DNA of 6,064 nt, taken from Candidatus Auribacterota bacterium (GTDB lineage Bacteria > Auribacterota > JAFGBW01 > JAFGJP01). A program made the position numbers and the translations under genes. Positions 1-5,815 of the stretch are shown piece after piece; positions within the stretch are counted from its first letter, which is position 1; the number at the start of each line of letters is the position of its first letter. The DNA lies in contig JAFGJP010000209.1 of assembly GCA_016929035.1 (NCBI GenBank), positions 1 to 6,064 of the forward strand, in the 5' to 3' direction. Under the pieces are notes generated by a model. It saw only the letters and a program-made list of their open reading frames with translations. It was not told the origin of the DNA and did no database searches.

Positions 1-444
1 ATCACATCGCTTGTCGAAGAAAAATGTCCCTGCGGCCGGACGTTTAAAAGAATAAGCACGATTTCCGGCAGGACAGACGGGCGAATCGTTATTGACGGCA
101 TTTCTATTCTGCCGCAGCACATTGAAAAGATTCTTTCCTACTTTGAGCATACGACAAAAAATTACCGCCTGATCATTGACAGGGAAAACAACCGCGACCG
201 GATTGAGATCGACGTCGGGGTGACAAGCGAGCTTTTTGTCGATGAAATGAAAAAAATGGAAGCCATCAAATCAGAGATCAAGCTGGAAATCCTGAAAAAT
301 CTTAAGATCAATGCAGTTATCAAGCTTGTCGAGCCGAAGACTATTCCTTATCCCTGGAAGCCGGGAAAAAACATCATCGACAGGCGCTACTCTCAAAAAG
401 AATGGGTGAAAGAAACAGGATATACTCTGCGAACAGACGACTGA
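1..444 (+). CDS. Phenylacetate-CoA ligase (PaaK/CapK) family protein, C-terminal part only
   Basis: The frame is open from base 1 to a TGA at 442-444 and gives 147 residues with no start, so the gene begins upstream of the window. What remains is the C-terminal lid domain of an adenylate-forming enzyme of the PaaK type. A CPCGRT segment at residues 9-14 is followed by SGRTDGRIVIDGISILPQHIE at about 22-42. In PaaK proteins this stretch carries the hinge and the 'GR.D...I.G.N..P..IE' signature. The end, PWKPGKNIIDRR at about 124-135, matches the usual '..GK...V.D.R' tail. Family members activate an aryl or acyl acid with ATP and transfer it to CoA; CapK-like relatives sit in polysaccharide clusters. 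The substrate cannot be told from this part because the ATP-binding core is missing. About 15 residues follow the usual end. The gene converges on the next one. Confidence 0.8.
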   Translation: MTSLVEEKCPCGRTFKRISTISGRTDGRIVIDGISILPQHIEKILSYFEHTTKNYRLIIDRENNRDRIEIDVGVTSELFVDEMKKMEAIKSEIKLEILKNLKINAVIKLVEPKTIPYPWKPGKNIIDRRYSQKEWVKETGYTLRTDD

Positions 445-512
445 CCTGCTTATTTTATAAAAAACTACTCTCTTTTTTCTCTGTGTGCTGTGGTTAAATA
501 ATGAAATAATCT

Positions 513-524
513 GCGCTTTAGCGC
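513..524. terminator. Weak hairpin between convergent genes, possible terminator
   Basis: A small inverted repeat, GCGCT-TT-AGCGC, lies 69 bases after the ligase stop and about 30 bases beyond the stop of the minus-strand gene. On the + strand it is followed by a pyrimidine-rich run (TCCTCTTT). The position between two convergent genes suits a shared terminator. The stem is only 4-5 bp and there is no clean T-run, so this is a weak candidate. Confidence 0.25.
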
Positions 525-528
525 TCCT

Positions 529-567
529 CTTTAAACTTTCAATTTTTCACTTTTCACTTTAAACTTA
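529..567. repeat. Degenerate AT-rich word repeat (CTTTAAACTT / TTTTCAC)
   Basis: CTTTAAACTT occurs at about 529-538 and again at 557-566, with TTTTTCAC and TTTTCAC copies between them. The array runs over the stop codon (554-556) and the last codons of the minus-strand gene, so the final FLSLK residues of that protein are encoded by repeat-like DNA. I recall similar TTTCACTTTTCACTTT arrays as intergenic filler in environmental bacterial genomes. No function is evident. Confidence 0.5.
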
Positions 568-2623
568 AAAAAATGTCCGGCCAGTTGTCGTTTCCTGTGT
601 GAAAGGTGACCCGCGCCGATTCTTCGGCAGGCGTTCCGACTTTCCAGAGGAAAATCTCATAATCAGCTGTATCATGCTCATGCCCGCTGGAGCTTGCTCC
701 AAGCACCATATACCGGCCTTCTGCGTCTAATTTAGGAAAATACTGGTGTGTGAACGGTTCAGGCAGATCGAGAAAAAGCTGCTTTTTCTTCTCAGCCAAG
801 ATGTACTGATGGACATCTTCGCTTTCAACAAAATAGAGAAAAAAGGAGTCAGGCGACCAGGCGATCTGACAGCCACGCCCCAACGAAAAAAGCTCTCCTT
901 CAAGAGGCACGAGGGCCATGTCATATCTTTCTCCCCGCAGGGTGACGGCCAGCTCTTCGAAAACAGAATTGAAGTGAGGCGTTTCAAGAAAAACGCCTTC
1001 AGGCAAAGGGAAGCGGCCGGCTTCGAATAAAACCGTCATCTTTTCTTTTTCAAGATCGAATTCGGCAAACATGGTTTCCTTATACTGAAAATACAGCTTT
1101 TTCCCATCCTCTGACCAAGTGGGAGTATTCGCATAATTGGCGATAAACGTTTCTTTTTTTGTATTCAGATCCATCACGTAGACATCCCAGTGAAGGTAGT
1201 CGCGCTGGGAAACCCACTCTGACTGGGATCTGCAAAAGACTATTTTTTTTCCGTTCGGAGATATCCGGGGGAAATATTCTGTAAAGGGGTGGTCTGTCAG
1301 CCGGTATATTGAAAGTTCCGGAAGCTTCATCATAAAAATATCATGACTTCCATCTCTGTTTGTCGACCAGACGATAAATCCATTTAAATTTCCTGTCAGC
1401 TTTTTCAGCTTTTCTCTTTCCTGGGCGGAGGGGAAAACCTTTTCTCCCTTCGCCGGCGCTGCGAGGGCTCCTATCTTTTTGAAACTCCTTGCTTCAAGCC
1501 CGAGAAAAAGCAGGACAAAAAGAACCGCTGATACAGCGGCAATTTTCTTTATCAATGACAGCCTCTGTTTTTTTGACCTGTCCATGACCGACCGGTATCC
1601 CAGAAAAAGAAAAAGAATAAACGCCAGAAGGCCGAGCGAATAGTCAAAAAACTGGCTGATAATATGGACGGCAAGAAGAATCAACATGGACTGGGCCGCA
1701 GAAAATCCCAAAACCGTCAGGGCCGTCACACCGCCGGCCTCATAGGGGCCGAATCCCAGGAAAGACGGAACCGGTATGGCCGCGGCGCCTTCGGCCGTTA
1801 TCAAAGACAAAAAAATATCTCCGGGATTCGCCTGCGCAAGCTGGGGAGAAAACGGAAGAGCCACAGCAAGAAAAACAAAATAAAATCCCATGTATTTGCC
1901 TATTCTGACGGCGAAAGAAAGAAAAAGAGTGTGTATCAAGGATTGAACACTTTTCATTTTTTCAATGGAATCAGCTAGGCGGTGAAGAAAGACAAAAGTA
2001 TTTTCAAGATATCTCTTGTTCTTAAATTTTTCCTCCAACCACGCGAATACACGCAAGAATATCTTTAGCCCGTAAAAAAGGCAAAACCCTAGAAATAGGA
2101 TACCCGCCACCATGGCCATGACAGTCTGCCACACGCTTATCTCAAGACCGCCCCTTAAAGCATAATGAATAATCAGAAGAAAAAAAATAAAAGAAAGTGC
2201 CAGAATGTCGAAGAAAAAGCTCAGAGCCAGCGAGGACAGCGCGTTATGTCCGCTTACGCTGTACCCACGGTTGAGAAGAGCGATATAGCCCAGCTCTCCT
2301 GTCCTTGCAGGTAAGATGTCAACACACATATTCCTCACAAGCGTGACGAGAAACATATGAAAAGGCGACGGGATATTCTTTTCTCCGCTTATTCGAAGGA
2401 TGAACCGGTAGCGCCACGCTCTGAAAAAAGCCTGGAGCAGAGAAAAGAGAACATAAAACGTGATAAGCACAAGGGAAGCCTTCTGAAGAATATAAAAAAG
2501 ATGTCCTTTGTTGATGCTTCTGTCCAGTGCCGTGACAAGCCGGAACGTGAGGCTCAGGACAAGCAGAGAAACGATAGCGGAAATCAAAAGCTTTCCAAAA
2601 ATTTTTGTCTTTTCCATAGGCAC
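554..2623 (-). CDS. Fusion membrane protein: LPG-synthase-TM/YbhN-like flippase domain plus TolB-like beta-propeller
   Basis: This is a 689-residue protein in two parts. Residues 1-345 are hydrophobic, with membrane segments near 9-31, 44-66, 130-153, 166-189, 227-253 and 300-342. They carry marks of the LPG_synthase_TM (UPF0104/YbhN, MprF flippase-like) family: ILPARTGELGY at 103-113 and PSFLGFGPYEAGG at 286-298. A last membrane segment at about 361-376 follows a basic stretch (RSKKQR... at 349 on). By the positive-inside rule this puts the remainder outside the inner membrane. Residues 412-689 form about six WD40/PD40-type repeats, for example IVWSTNRDGSHDIF, RISPNGKKIVF, WSEDGKKLYF and WSPDSFFLYF, as in the TolB propeller. 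The related domains handle lipids or lipid-linked precursors and bind proteins or ligands respectively; the role of the fusion is unknown. The start is GTG at 2623 with a weak AGTGGA 9 nt upstream. An ATG two codons later (2617) is the alternative. It is divergent from the iron operon. Confidence 0.8.
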   Translation of the reverse strand: MPMEKTKIFGKLLISAIVSLLVLSLTFRLVTALDRSINKGHLFYILQKASLVLITFYVLFSLLQAFFRAWRYRFILRISGEKNIPSPFHMFLVTLVRNMCVDILPARTGELGYIALLNRGYSVSGHNALSSLALSFFFDILALSFIFFLLIIHYALRGGLEISVWQTVMAMVAGILFLGFCLFYGLKIFLRVFAWLEEKFKNKRYLENTFVFLHRLADSIEKMKSVQSLIHTLFLSFAVRIGKYMGFYFVFLAVALPFSPQLAQANPGDIFLSLITAEGAAAIPVPSFLGFGPYEAGGVTALTVLGFSAAQSMLILLAVHIISQFFDYSLGLLAFILFLFLGYRSVMDRSKKQRLSLIKKIAAVSAVLFVLLFLGLEARSFKKIGALAAPAKGEKVFPSAQEREKLKKLTGNLNGFIVWSTNRDGSHDIFMMKLPELSIYRLTDHPFTEYFPRISPNGKKIVFCRSQSEWVSQRDYLHWDVYVMDLNTKKETFIANYANTPTWSEDGKKLYFQYKETMFAEFDLEKEKMTVLFEAGRFPLPEGVFLETPHFNSVFEELAVTLRGERYDMALVPLEGELFSLGRGCQIAWSPDSFFLYFVESEDVHQYILAEKKKQLFLDLPEPFTHQYFPKLDAEGRYMVLGASSSGHEHDTADYEIFLWKVGTPAEESARVTFHTGNDNWPDIFLSLK

Positions 2624-2691
2624 GGCTATTGTTCCACTTTTCAGTTTATTCTATAGCTTGGATAATTGTATTAAAAAAAATATTCAAAGAG

Positions 2692-2705
2692 AAGGATAAA
2701 TCCTT
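2692..2705. promoter_or_regulatory. Perfect 6-bp inverted repeat, possible operator
   Basis: AAGGAT-AA-ATCCTT is a perfect palindrome in the divergent spacer. It covers the start site expected from the candidate minus-strand promoter at 2710-2739, a place where a repressor could act. No known regulator is matched, and a 12-bp palindrome in AT-rich DNA can occur by chance. Confidence 0.25.
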
Positions 2706-2709
2706 AATT

Positions 2710-2739
2710 ATTCTATAACTATCTGGAATTCATTGTCAT
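2710..2739 (-). promoter_or_regulatory. Candidate sigma70 promoter for the flippase/propeller fusion gene
   Basis: Read on the minus strand, ATGACA (plus positions 2734-2739) is followed after 18 nt by TAGAAT (2710-2715). Each hexamer is one base from the consensus TTGACA/TATAAT. Transcription would start near 2703 and leave a leader of about 80 nt before the GTG at 2623. The region is AT-rich, so chance matches are likely. Confidence 0.35.
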
Positions 2740-2742
2740 ACA

Positions 2743-2774
2743 TAGTCAAAAATCTTTTTGATTTTTCTTGACTA
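2743..2774. promoter_or_regulatory. Imperfect inverted repeat overlapping the -35 of the iron operon
   Basis: TAGTC-AAAAATC and GATTTTT-CTT-GACTA form arms of 12 paired bases around a TTTTT loop, with a 3-nt bulge in the right arm. The right arm contains the TTGACT -35 hexamer (2768-2773). It could be a second operator or simply AT-rich sequence; nothing identifies a binding protein. Confidence 0.25.
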
Positions 2775-2796
2775 AATTATTCTTGCCTTATATTAT
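2768..2796 (+). promoter_or_regulatory. Sigma70-type promoter of the dtxR-feoA-feoB operon
   Basis: The -35 hexamer TTGACT (2768-2773) and the -10 hexamer TATTAT (2791-2796) are separated by exactly 17 nt, the optimal spacing, and each differs from consensus by one base. The expected start is near 2803, giving a leader of about 23 nt. A GGAGG Shine-Dalgarno sequence (2815-2819) lies 6 nt before the ATG at 2826. The start region coincides with the iron box at 2796-2814. Confidence 0.65.
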
Positions 2797-2814
2797 TAGG
2801 TTTGCCTAACTTTT
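2796..2814 (+). promoter_or_regulatory. DtxR/IdeR-type iron box (operator)
   Basis: TTAGGTTTGCCTAACTTTT agrees at 15 of 19 positions with the classical DtxR box as I remember it (TTAGGTTAGCCTAACCTAA). Its core is a palindrome, TTAGG-TTTG-CCTAA. The box overlaps the last base of the -10 hexamer and the expected transcription start, where bound repressor would block RNA polymerase. It lies directly before a DtxR-family gene, which strongly suggests metal-dependent autoregulation of the operon. A weaker half-site, TTGCCTTA at 2783-2790, lies 19 nt upstream of TTGCCTAA (2802-2809), so two dimers may bind. Confidence 0.7.
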
Positions 2815-2825
2815 GGAGGTTTTCC

Positions 2826-3272
2826 ATGACAGTAAAGATAACACCCGCTCTCGAAGATTATCTTGAAAGCATTCTGATTATTCAGGAGAGGGGTAATGTG
2901 CCCAGGGTCAAGGATATTGCGCGCATGATCAACGTCAAGGCTCCGTCTGTCATCGAAGCTCTTTCACATCTTCAGAAAAAAGGACTCGTTGTGCATGAGA
3001 GATACGGATATATCGAGATGACCTCCAAAGGGCTAAAAAAAGCCAAAAAGCTCTATGGGCGGCACCTCCTTTTGAAAAAATTTTTTCAAGATGTCCTCGG
3101 GCTGGACAAGAAGCTGGCTGAAGAGGATGCCTGCCGTATAGAGCACTATCTCAGCCAGGAAACTCTTAACCGCATGCTTTCTTTTATCAATTTCATCGAG
3201 GATCATCCTGAGGAAAAACCTGACTGGCTGTCGGATTTCCAGTCGCTGATAGAAGGAAACCATAAAGGATAG
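2826..3272 (+). CDS. DtxR/MntR-family metal-dependent transcriptional repressor
   Basis: This is a 148-residue regulator that should bind DNA when loaded with Fe2+ or Mn2+. The N-terminal winged helix (about 5-65) has the family pattern: TPALEDYLESIL, then VKDIARMINVKAPSVIEALSHLQKKGLV, then MTSKG. The dimerisation/metal domain follows (about 66-145). Comparing by eye with DtxR and MntR, likely ligands are D11, E14, H80, C103, E106 and H107. D11 resembles MntR, whereas C103 in CRIEH resembles DtxR/IdeR. The length fits the short MntR class, without the C-terminal SH3-like domain of DtxR. I chose ATG 2826 because GGAGG at 2815-2819 is 6 nt upstream. A TTG at 2802 in the same frame would put the SD inside the gene and lies in the operator. 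feoA starts 4 nt after the stop, so iron is the likely signal, although manganese sensing is not excluded. Confidence 0.9.
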   Translation: MTVKITPALEDYLESILIIQERGNVPRVKDIARMINVKAPSVIEALSHLQKKGLVVHERYGYIEMTSKGLKKAKKLYGRHLLLKKFFQDVLGLDKKLAEEDACRIEHYLSQETLNRMLSFINFIEDHPEEKPDWLSDFQSLIEGNHKG

Positions 3273-3276
3273 CTCA

Positions 3277-3510
3277 ATGAAGAAAGAAACAACAACACTT
3301 AACCGTATCCGGGAAGGCATGCAGGCAAAAATTGTCCGTATCGATGCCGGGCGCGGGCTCAATCTGCGGATTAAAAGCCTGGGCATCCTCGAAGGCGATA
3401 CGGTCAAGGTTATTCATAATACGAGCGGCCCGATTATCATAGCCAAAGGCGGCCTGCGGCTCGCCCTCGGCCGCGGCATGAGCCAGAAGATCATTGTTGA
3501 GGAAATATAG
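3277..3510 (+). CDS. feoA: FeoA, ferrous iron transport accessory protein
   Basis: This is a 77-residue cytoplasmic protein of the FeoA family, a small SH3-like beta-barrel that assists FeoB in Fe2+ uptake, probably by contacting it. Recognisable family features are the N-terminal 'L..I..G..A.I..I' pattern (TLNRIREGMQAKIVRIDAG, about 6-24), the central LGILEGDTVKVIHN segment (about 35-48), then GPIIIAKGGLRLALGRGMSQKIIVEE. The length is usual for a free-standing FeoA. AAAGGA at 3264-3269 is a Shine-Dalgarno sequence 7 nt before the ATG and overlaps the end of the regulator gene, which stops 4 nt upstream. The two are therefore almost certainly cotranscribed. The regulator lacks the FeoA-like C-terminal domain found in long DtxR proteins, and here that fold is present as a separate neighbour gene. 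Confidence 0.9.
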   Translation: MKKETTTLNRIREGMQAKIVRIDAGRGLNLRIKSLGILEGDTVKVIHNTSGPIIIAKGGLRLALGRGMSQKIIVEEI

Positions 3511-3636
3511 TCAACGCGGATGACCGCAAATCAAACGCAGAGGGTCGCGGATACGATTGACGCAACTCAAATATAGATAGTCGCTGATGACAAAAAAAGA
3601 GAAGATAGAAAATGGAGAATAGAAAAGAAAAAAATT

Positions 3637-3709
3637 CAGGATACAGGATTTACGGTGAACGATATTTTTACATTATTCGTCTTGTATCATATATCCTGCA
3701 TCTTGTATC
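3637..3709. repeat. Dispersed inverted and direct words CAGGATACAGGAT / ATCCTGCATCTTG
   Basis: CAGGATACAGGAT (3637-3649) pairs in inverted orientation with ATCCTGCATCTTG (3693-3705) at 11 of 13 positions. CTTGTATC also occurs twice, at 3681-3688 and 3702-3709. I recall 'CAGGATACAGGATACAAGATGC' words as intergenic filler in several environmental genomes. As RNA the arms could pair around a 43-nt loop, but this may be incidental. Confidence 0.45.
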
Positions 3710-3760
3710 GAATACCGGACATTGATGATTGTATCTGCGAAAATCCGTGTTCGAACTGTG

Positions 3761-3796
3761 TTAACCCCGTTAGAGAATCTTCTCTAACGGGGTTAA
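3761..3796. repeat. Perfect 17-bp-arm inverted repeat (REP/MITE-like palindrome) before feoB
   Basis: TTAACCCCGTTAGAGAA and its exact complement TTCTCTAACGGGGTTAA are separated by only TC. The hairpin is strong, with CCCCG/CGGGG inside. It ends 25 nt before the feoB ATG and 14 nt before its AAGG Shine-Dalgarno sequence. The following bases are TCTGCG, not a T-run, so it is not a normal intrinsic terminator. CCCCGTTAGA...TCTAACGGGG palindromes of this kind resemble REP elements mobilised by Y1 (IS200-like, RAYT) transposases; that link is from memory. In the feo mRNA it could act as a processing, stability or attenuation element that changes feoB output relative to feoA. Confidence 0.65.
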
Positions 3797-3820
3797 TCTG
3801 CGTTCAACCAAAGGCTGACA

Positions 3821-5815
3821 ATGGAATACAAAATTGCACTTGCAGGAAATCCGAACTCCGGAAAGACAACCCTCTTCAATCAACTGGCCGGAGCCAGGGA
3901 GAAAATCGGCAACTGGCCGGGTACAACCGTTGAGCGAAAAGAGGGTAAGATAAGGTCAGGCAACTCAGATGCGACAGTTGTTGATCTTCCCGGCATCTAC
4001 TCTCTCAGCGCCTATTCTCTTGACGAGCGTATTGCCCGTGACTTCCTTGTGAAAGAAACTCCGTCTCTTGTCGTTGCCATCATCGATGCTTCTCAGCTGG
4101 AAAGAAACCTCTATCTTGTCATCCAGCTTCTGGAGATGGGGCTGAACATCGTGTTGGCTCTGAACATGATGGATATTGTCGAACAAAGGGGTATGGAAAT
4201 CGATGTTCAGGAGCTGGAAGAGATTCTCCATATTCCTGTTATCCCCACCGTTGCTTCACAGGGAAAGGGCGTTGATCAGCTCAAAAAAGTCATATTCTCT
4301 CGTCTGGACGCAAAGCCGCCTACCCTTCATATTGACTATGGAGACATTGATGACACCCTGCATGCTCTTGAGGCTTTTCTTGAAAAAGAAAACATATCAG
4401 TTTCTACAAACTACAAGACCCTGGCCCTGAAGATCCTTGAAAATGACCCTATCGTTTTTGAGAAGCTGAAGACATCCCCTCATCTTCAGAAAATTAAAAA
4501 TGTACTCACAGCGGCTAAAAATCAGCTGATCGAAGATCCGGAGTCGTATCTTTTGGAAAGGCGGTATGCTTACATCCGAGGCCTTGTGCATGAGTGCACG
4601 ACTCATCACCTGACGCTCGAGCAAAGGCTCACCCTTTCAGACAAGATAGACAGAGTCGTGACCAACACATATCTCGGAATCCCCATATTCCTTTTTTTCA
4701 TGTTTCTTCTCTTCACTCTTGTTTTTAAGATCGGCCAGCCTCTTGTCGACCTGATGGATGTCTTCTTCAGCTTTCTGGCCGACGCGTCTTCTCATTTGTC
4801 CCTGCAGCTCGGTTTACCTGAATGGTTTGCTTCTCTTGTTTCCGACGGGATTATCTCGGGAGTCGGCAGCGTTATTGTCTTCCTGCCCTATATTCTTCTT
4901 CTCTTCCTCGGCATCTCCTGCCTGGAAGATTCCGGTTATCTGGCCAGAGGCGCTTTTATCATGGACCGCCTCATGCACGCCCTTGGCCTTCACGGAAAAT
5001 CTTTTATTCCCATGCTGCTCGGCTTCGGATGCACCATTCCCGGCATCATGGCCGCAAGAACCCTTGATTCAGAAAAAGACAGGATCATCACTATACTCAT
5101 TCTTCCGCTTATGAGCTGTTCGGCGCGACTCCCAGTCTACACGCTTTTCGCCGCAGCCCTTTTTCCCGGATACCAGGGAGCGGTTGTCTTTTCCCTGTAT
5201 CTGCTGGGAATACTTCTCTCTATTCTCATGGCGCAGCTTTTTAAAAACATCCTCTTCAAGGAAGAATCGGCTCCTCTTGTCATGGAGCTTCCTCCCTACC
5301 GCCTGCCTAACGGAAAAAATATCATAACCCACATGTGGATCCGCGCTCTTCTGTTTCTCAAAAAAGCCGGTACGATCATTTTTGCCGCTGTGCTTCTGAT
5401 ATGGATCCTGGCTTCCCTCCCTGCTGGTGTTGAATACGCATCCAAAGAAAGCGTTATCGGAAAAATCGGACAAATAGCTGCCCCTGCTTTCAAGCCGGCC
5501 GGATTTGGCGACTGGAAAGCATCCGTCTCCCTCATAACAGGCATCATTGCCAAGGAAAACGTTGTAGGCACCCTAGGTACGCTTTATGGCGTGGAAGAGG
5601 AAGGCCTTATCAAGGTCCTGAGGCAGCACTTTACTCCTCTTTCGGCCTATGCTTTTCTTGTGATGACTCTTGTCTACATTCCCTGTGTCGCGACCATAGC
5701 GACCATCAAAAACGAGCTGAACTGGAAGTGGGCAATGCTTTCTGTAGCCTATACGCTTGCGCTGGGATGGATCTTAAGCGTGCTGTTCTATCAGGTGGGA
5801 AGTCTTGTCCTTTAA
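3821..5815 (+). CDS. feoB: FeoB, ferrous iron transporter with N-terminal G domain
   Basis: This 664-residue inner-membrane protein takes up Fe2+. The N-terminal GTP-binding domain shows G1 GNPNSGKT (9-16), G2 GTTVE (34-38), G3 DLPG (55-58), G4 NMMD (115-118) and a G5 region near VASQGKG (144-150). A helical spacer/GDI-like domain follows (about 175-275). The membrane part starts near 283 and holds the family signatures LEDSGYLARGAFIMDR (368-383), GFGCTIPGIMAART (401-414), SCSARLP (432-438) and PCVATIATIKNE (621-632). The conserved cysteines are C404, C433 and C622. All key motifs are present and the length is normal, so the gene looks intact. The ATG at 3821 has AAGG 6 nt upstream. No feoC is seen; 3' of the stop is non-coding. 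The gene is likely transcribed from the iron-box promoter through the 310-nt spacer, since no good promoter is seen in that spacer. Confidence 0.97.
   Translation: MEYKIALAGNPNSGKTTLFNQLAGAREKIGNWPGTTVERKEGKIRSGNSDATVVDLPGIYSLSAYSLDERIARDFLVKETPSLVVAIIDASQLERNLYLVIQLLEMGLNIVLALNMMDIVEQRGMEIDVQELEEILHIPVIPTVASQGKGVDQLKKVIFSRLDAKPPTLHIDYGDIDDTLHALEAFLEKENISVSTNYKTLALKILENDPIVFEKLKTSPHLQKIKNVLTAAKNQLIEDPESYLLERRYAYIRGLVHECTTHHLTLEQRLTLSDKIDRVVTNTYLGIPIFLFFMFLLFTLVFKIGQPLVDLMDVFFSFLADASSHLSLQLGLPEWFASLVSDGIISGVGSVIVFLPYILLLFLGISCLEDSGYLARGAFIMDRLMHALGLHGKSFIPMLLGFGCTIPGIMAARTLDSEKDRIITILILPLMSCSARLPVYTLFAAALFPGYQGAVVFSLYLLGILLSILMAQLFKNILFKEESAPLVMELPPYRLPNGKNIITHMWIRALLFLKKAGTIIFAAVLLIWILASLPAGVEYASKESVIGKIGQIAAPAFKPAGFGDWKASVSLITGIIAKENVVGTLGTLYGVEEEGLIKVLRQHFTPLSAYAFLVMTLVYIPCVATIATIKNELNWKWAMLSVAYTLALGWILSVLFYQVGSLVL

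Larger units (their letters stand above)
3511..3820. other. 310-nt repeat-rich spacer between feoA and feoB
   Basis: No convincing gene lies here; the open frame that starts at 3655 runs into feoB in another frame and reads repeat words. The left part (about 3511-3590) holds minus-oriented words of the type ATCCGCGTT/CTGCGTTTGA, for example CGCGGATGACCGCAAATC. The right part (3733-3808) holds the same word family in plus orientation: ATCTGCG, AATCCGTGTTCGAAC and AATCTGCGTTCAACC. Between them are a purine-rich tract (about 3588-3634) and a GATACAGGAT/ATCCTGCATC pair. A perfect palindrome lies at 3761-3796. The spacer resembles accumulated intergenic repeats placed inside an otherwise compact operon. 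Confidence 0.6.

Noticed and set aside
1664..1978. Plus-strand open frame inside the minus-strand membrane gene
   Set aside because: It is an antisense shadow of the hydrophobic segment: very basic composition, no recognisable domain, no start signals.
2802..2825. TTG start that would extend the regulator by 8 residues
   Set aside because: The TTG lies inside the iron box and near the expected transcription start. The GGAGG at 2815-2819 is ideally placed for ATG 2826, and family members begin close to the TPALEDYLE segment.
3761..3796. Palindrome as an intrinsic terminator of dtxR-feoA
   Set aside because: No T-run follows on either side (TCTGCG on the plus strand, CACAGT on the minus strand), and it lies directly before feoB.
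3511..3820. CRISPR-like array or tRNA/riboswitch in the spacer
   Set aside because: The repeats are short, degenerate and in both orientations with no regular spacing, and no cloverleaf or known riboswitch core could be traced.
3655..3933. Open frame across the feoA-feoB spacer into feoB
   Set aside because: It reads repeat words and the palindrome and then overlaps feoB in another frame; the product has no family resemblance and no Shine-Dalgarno sequence.
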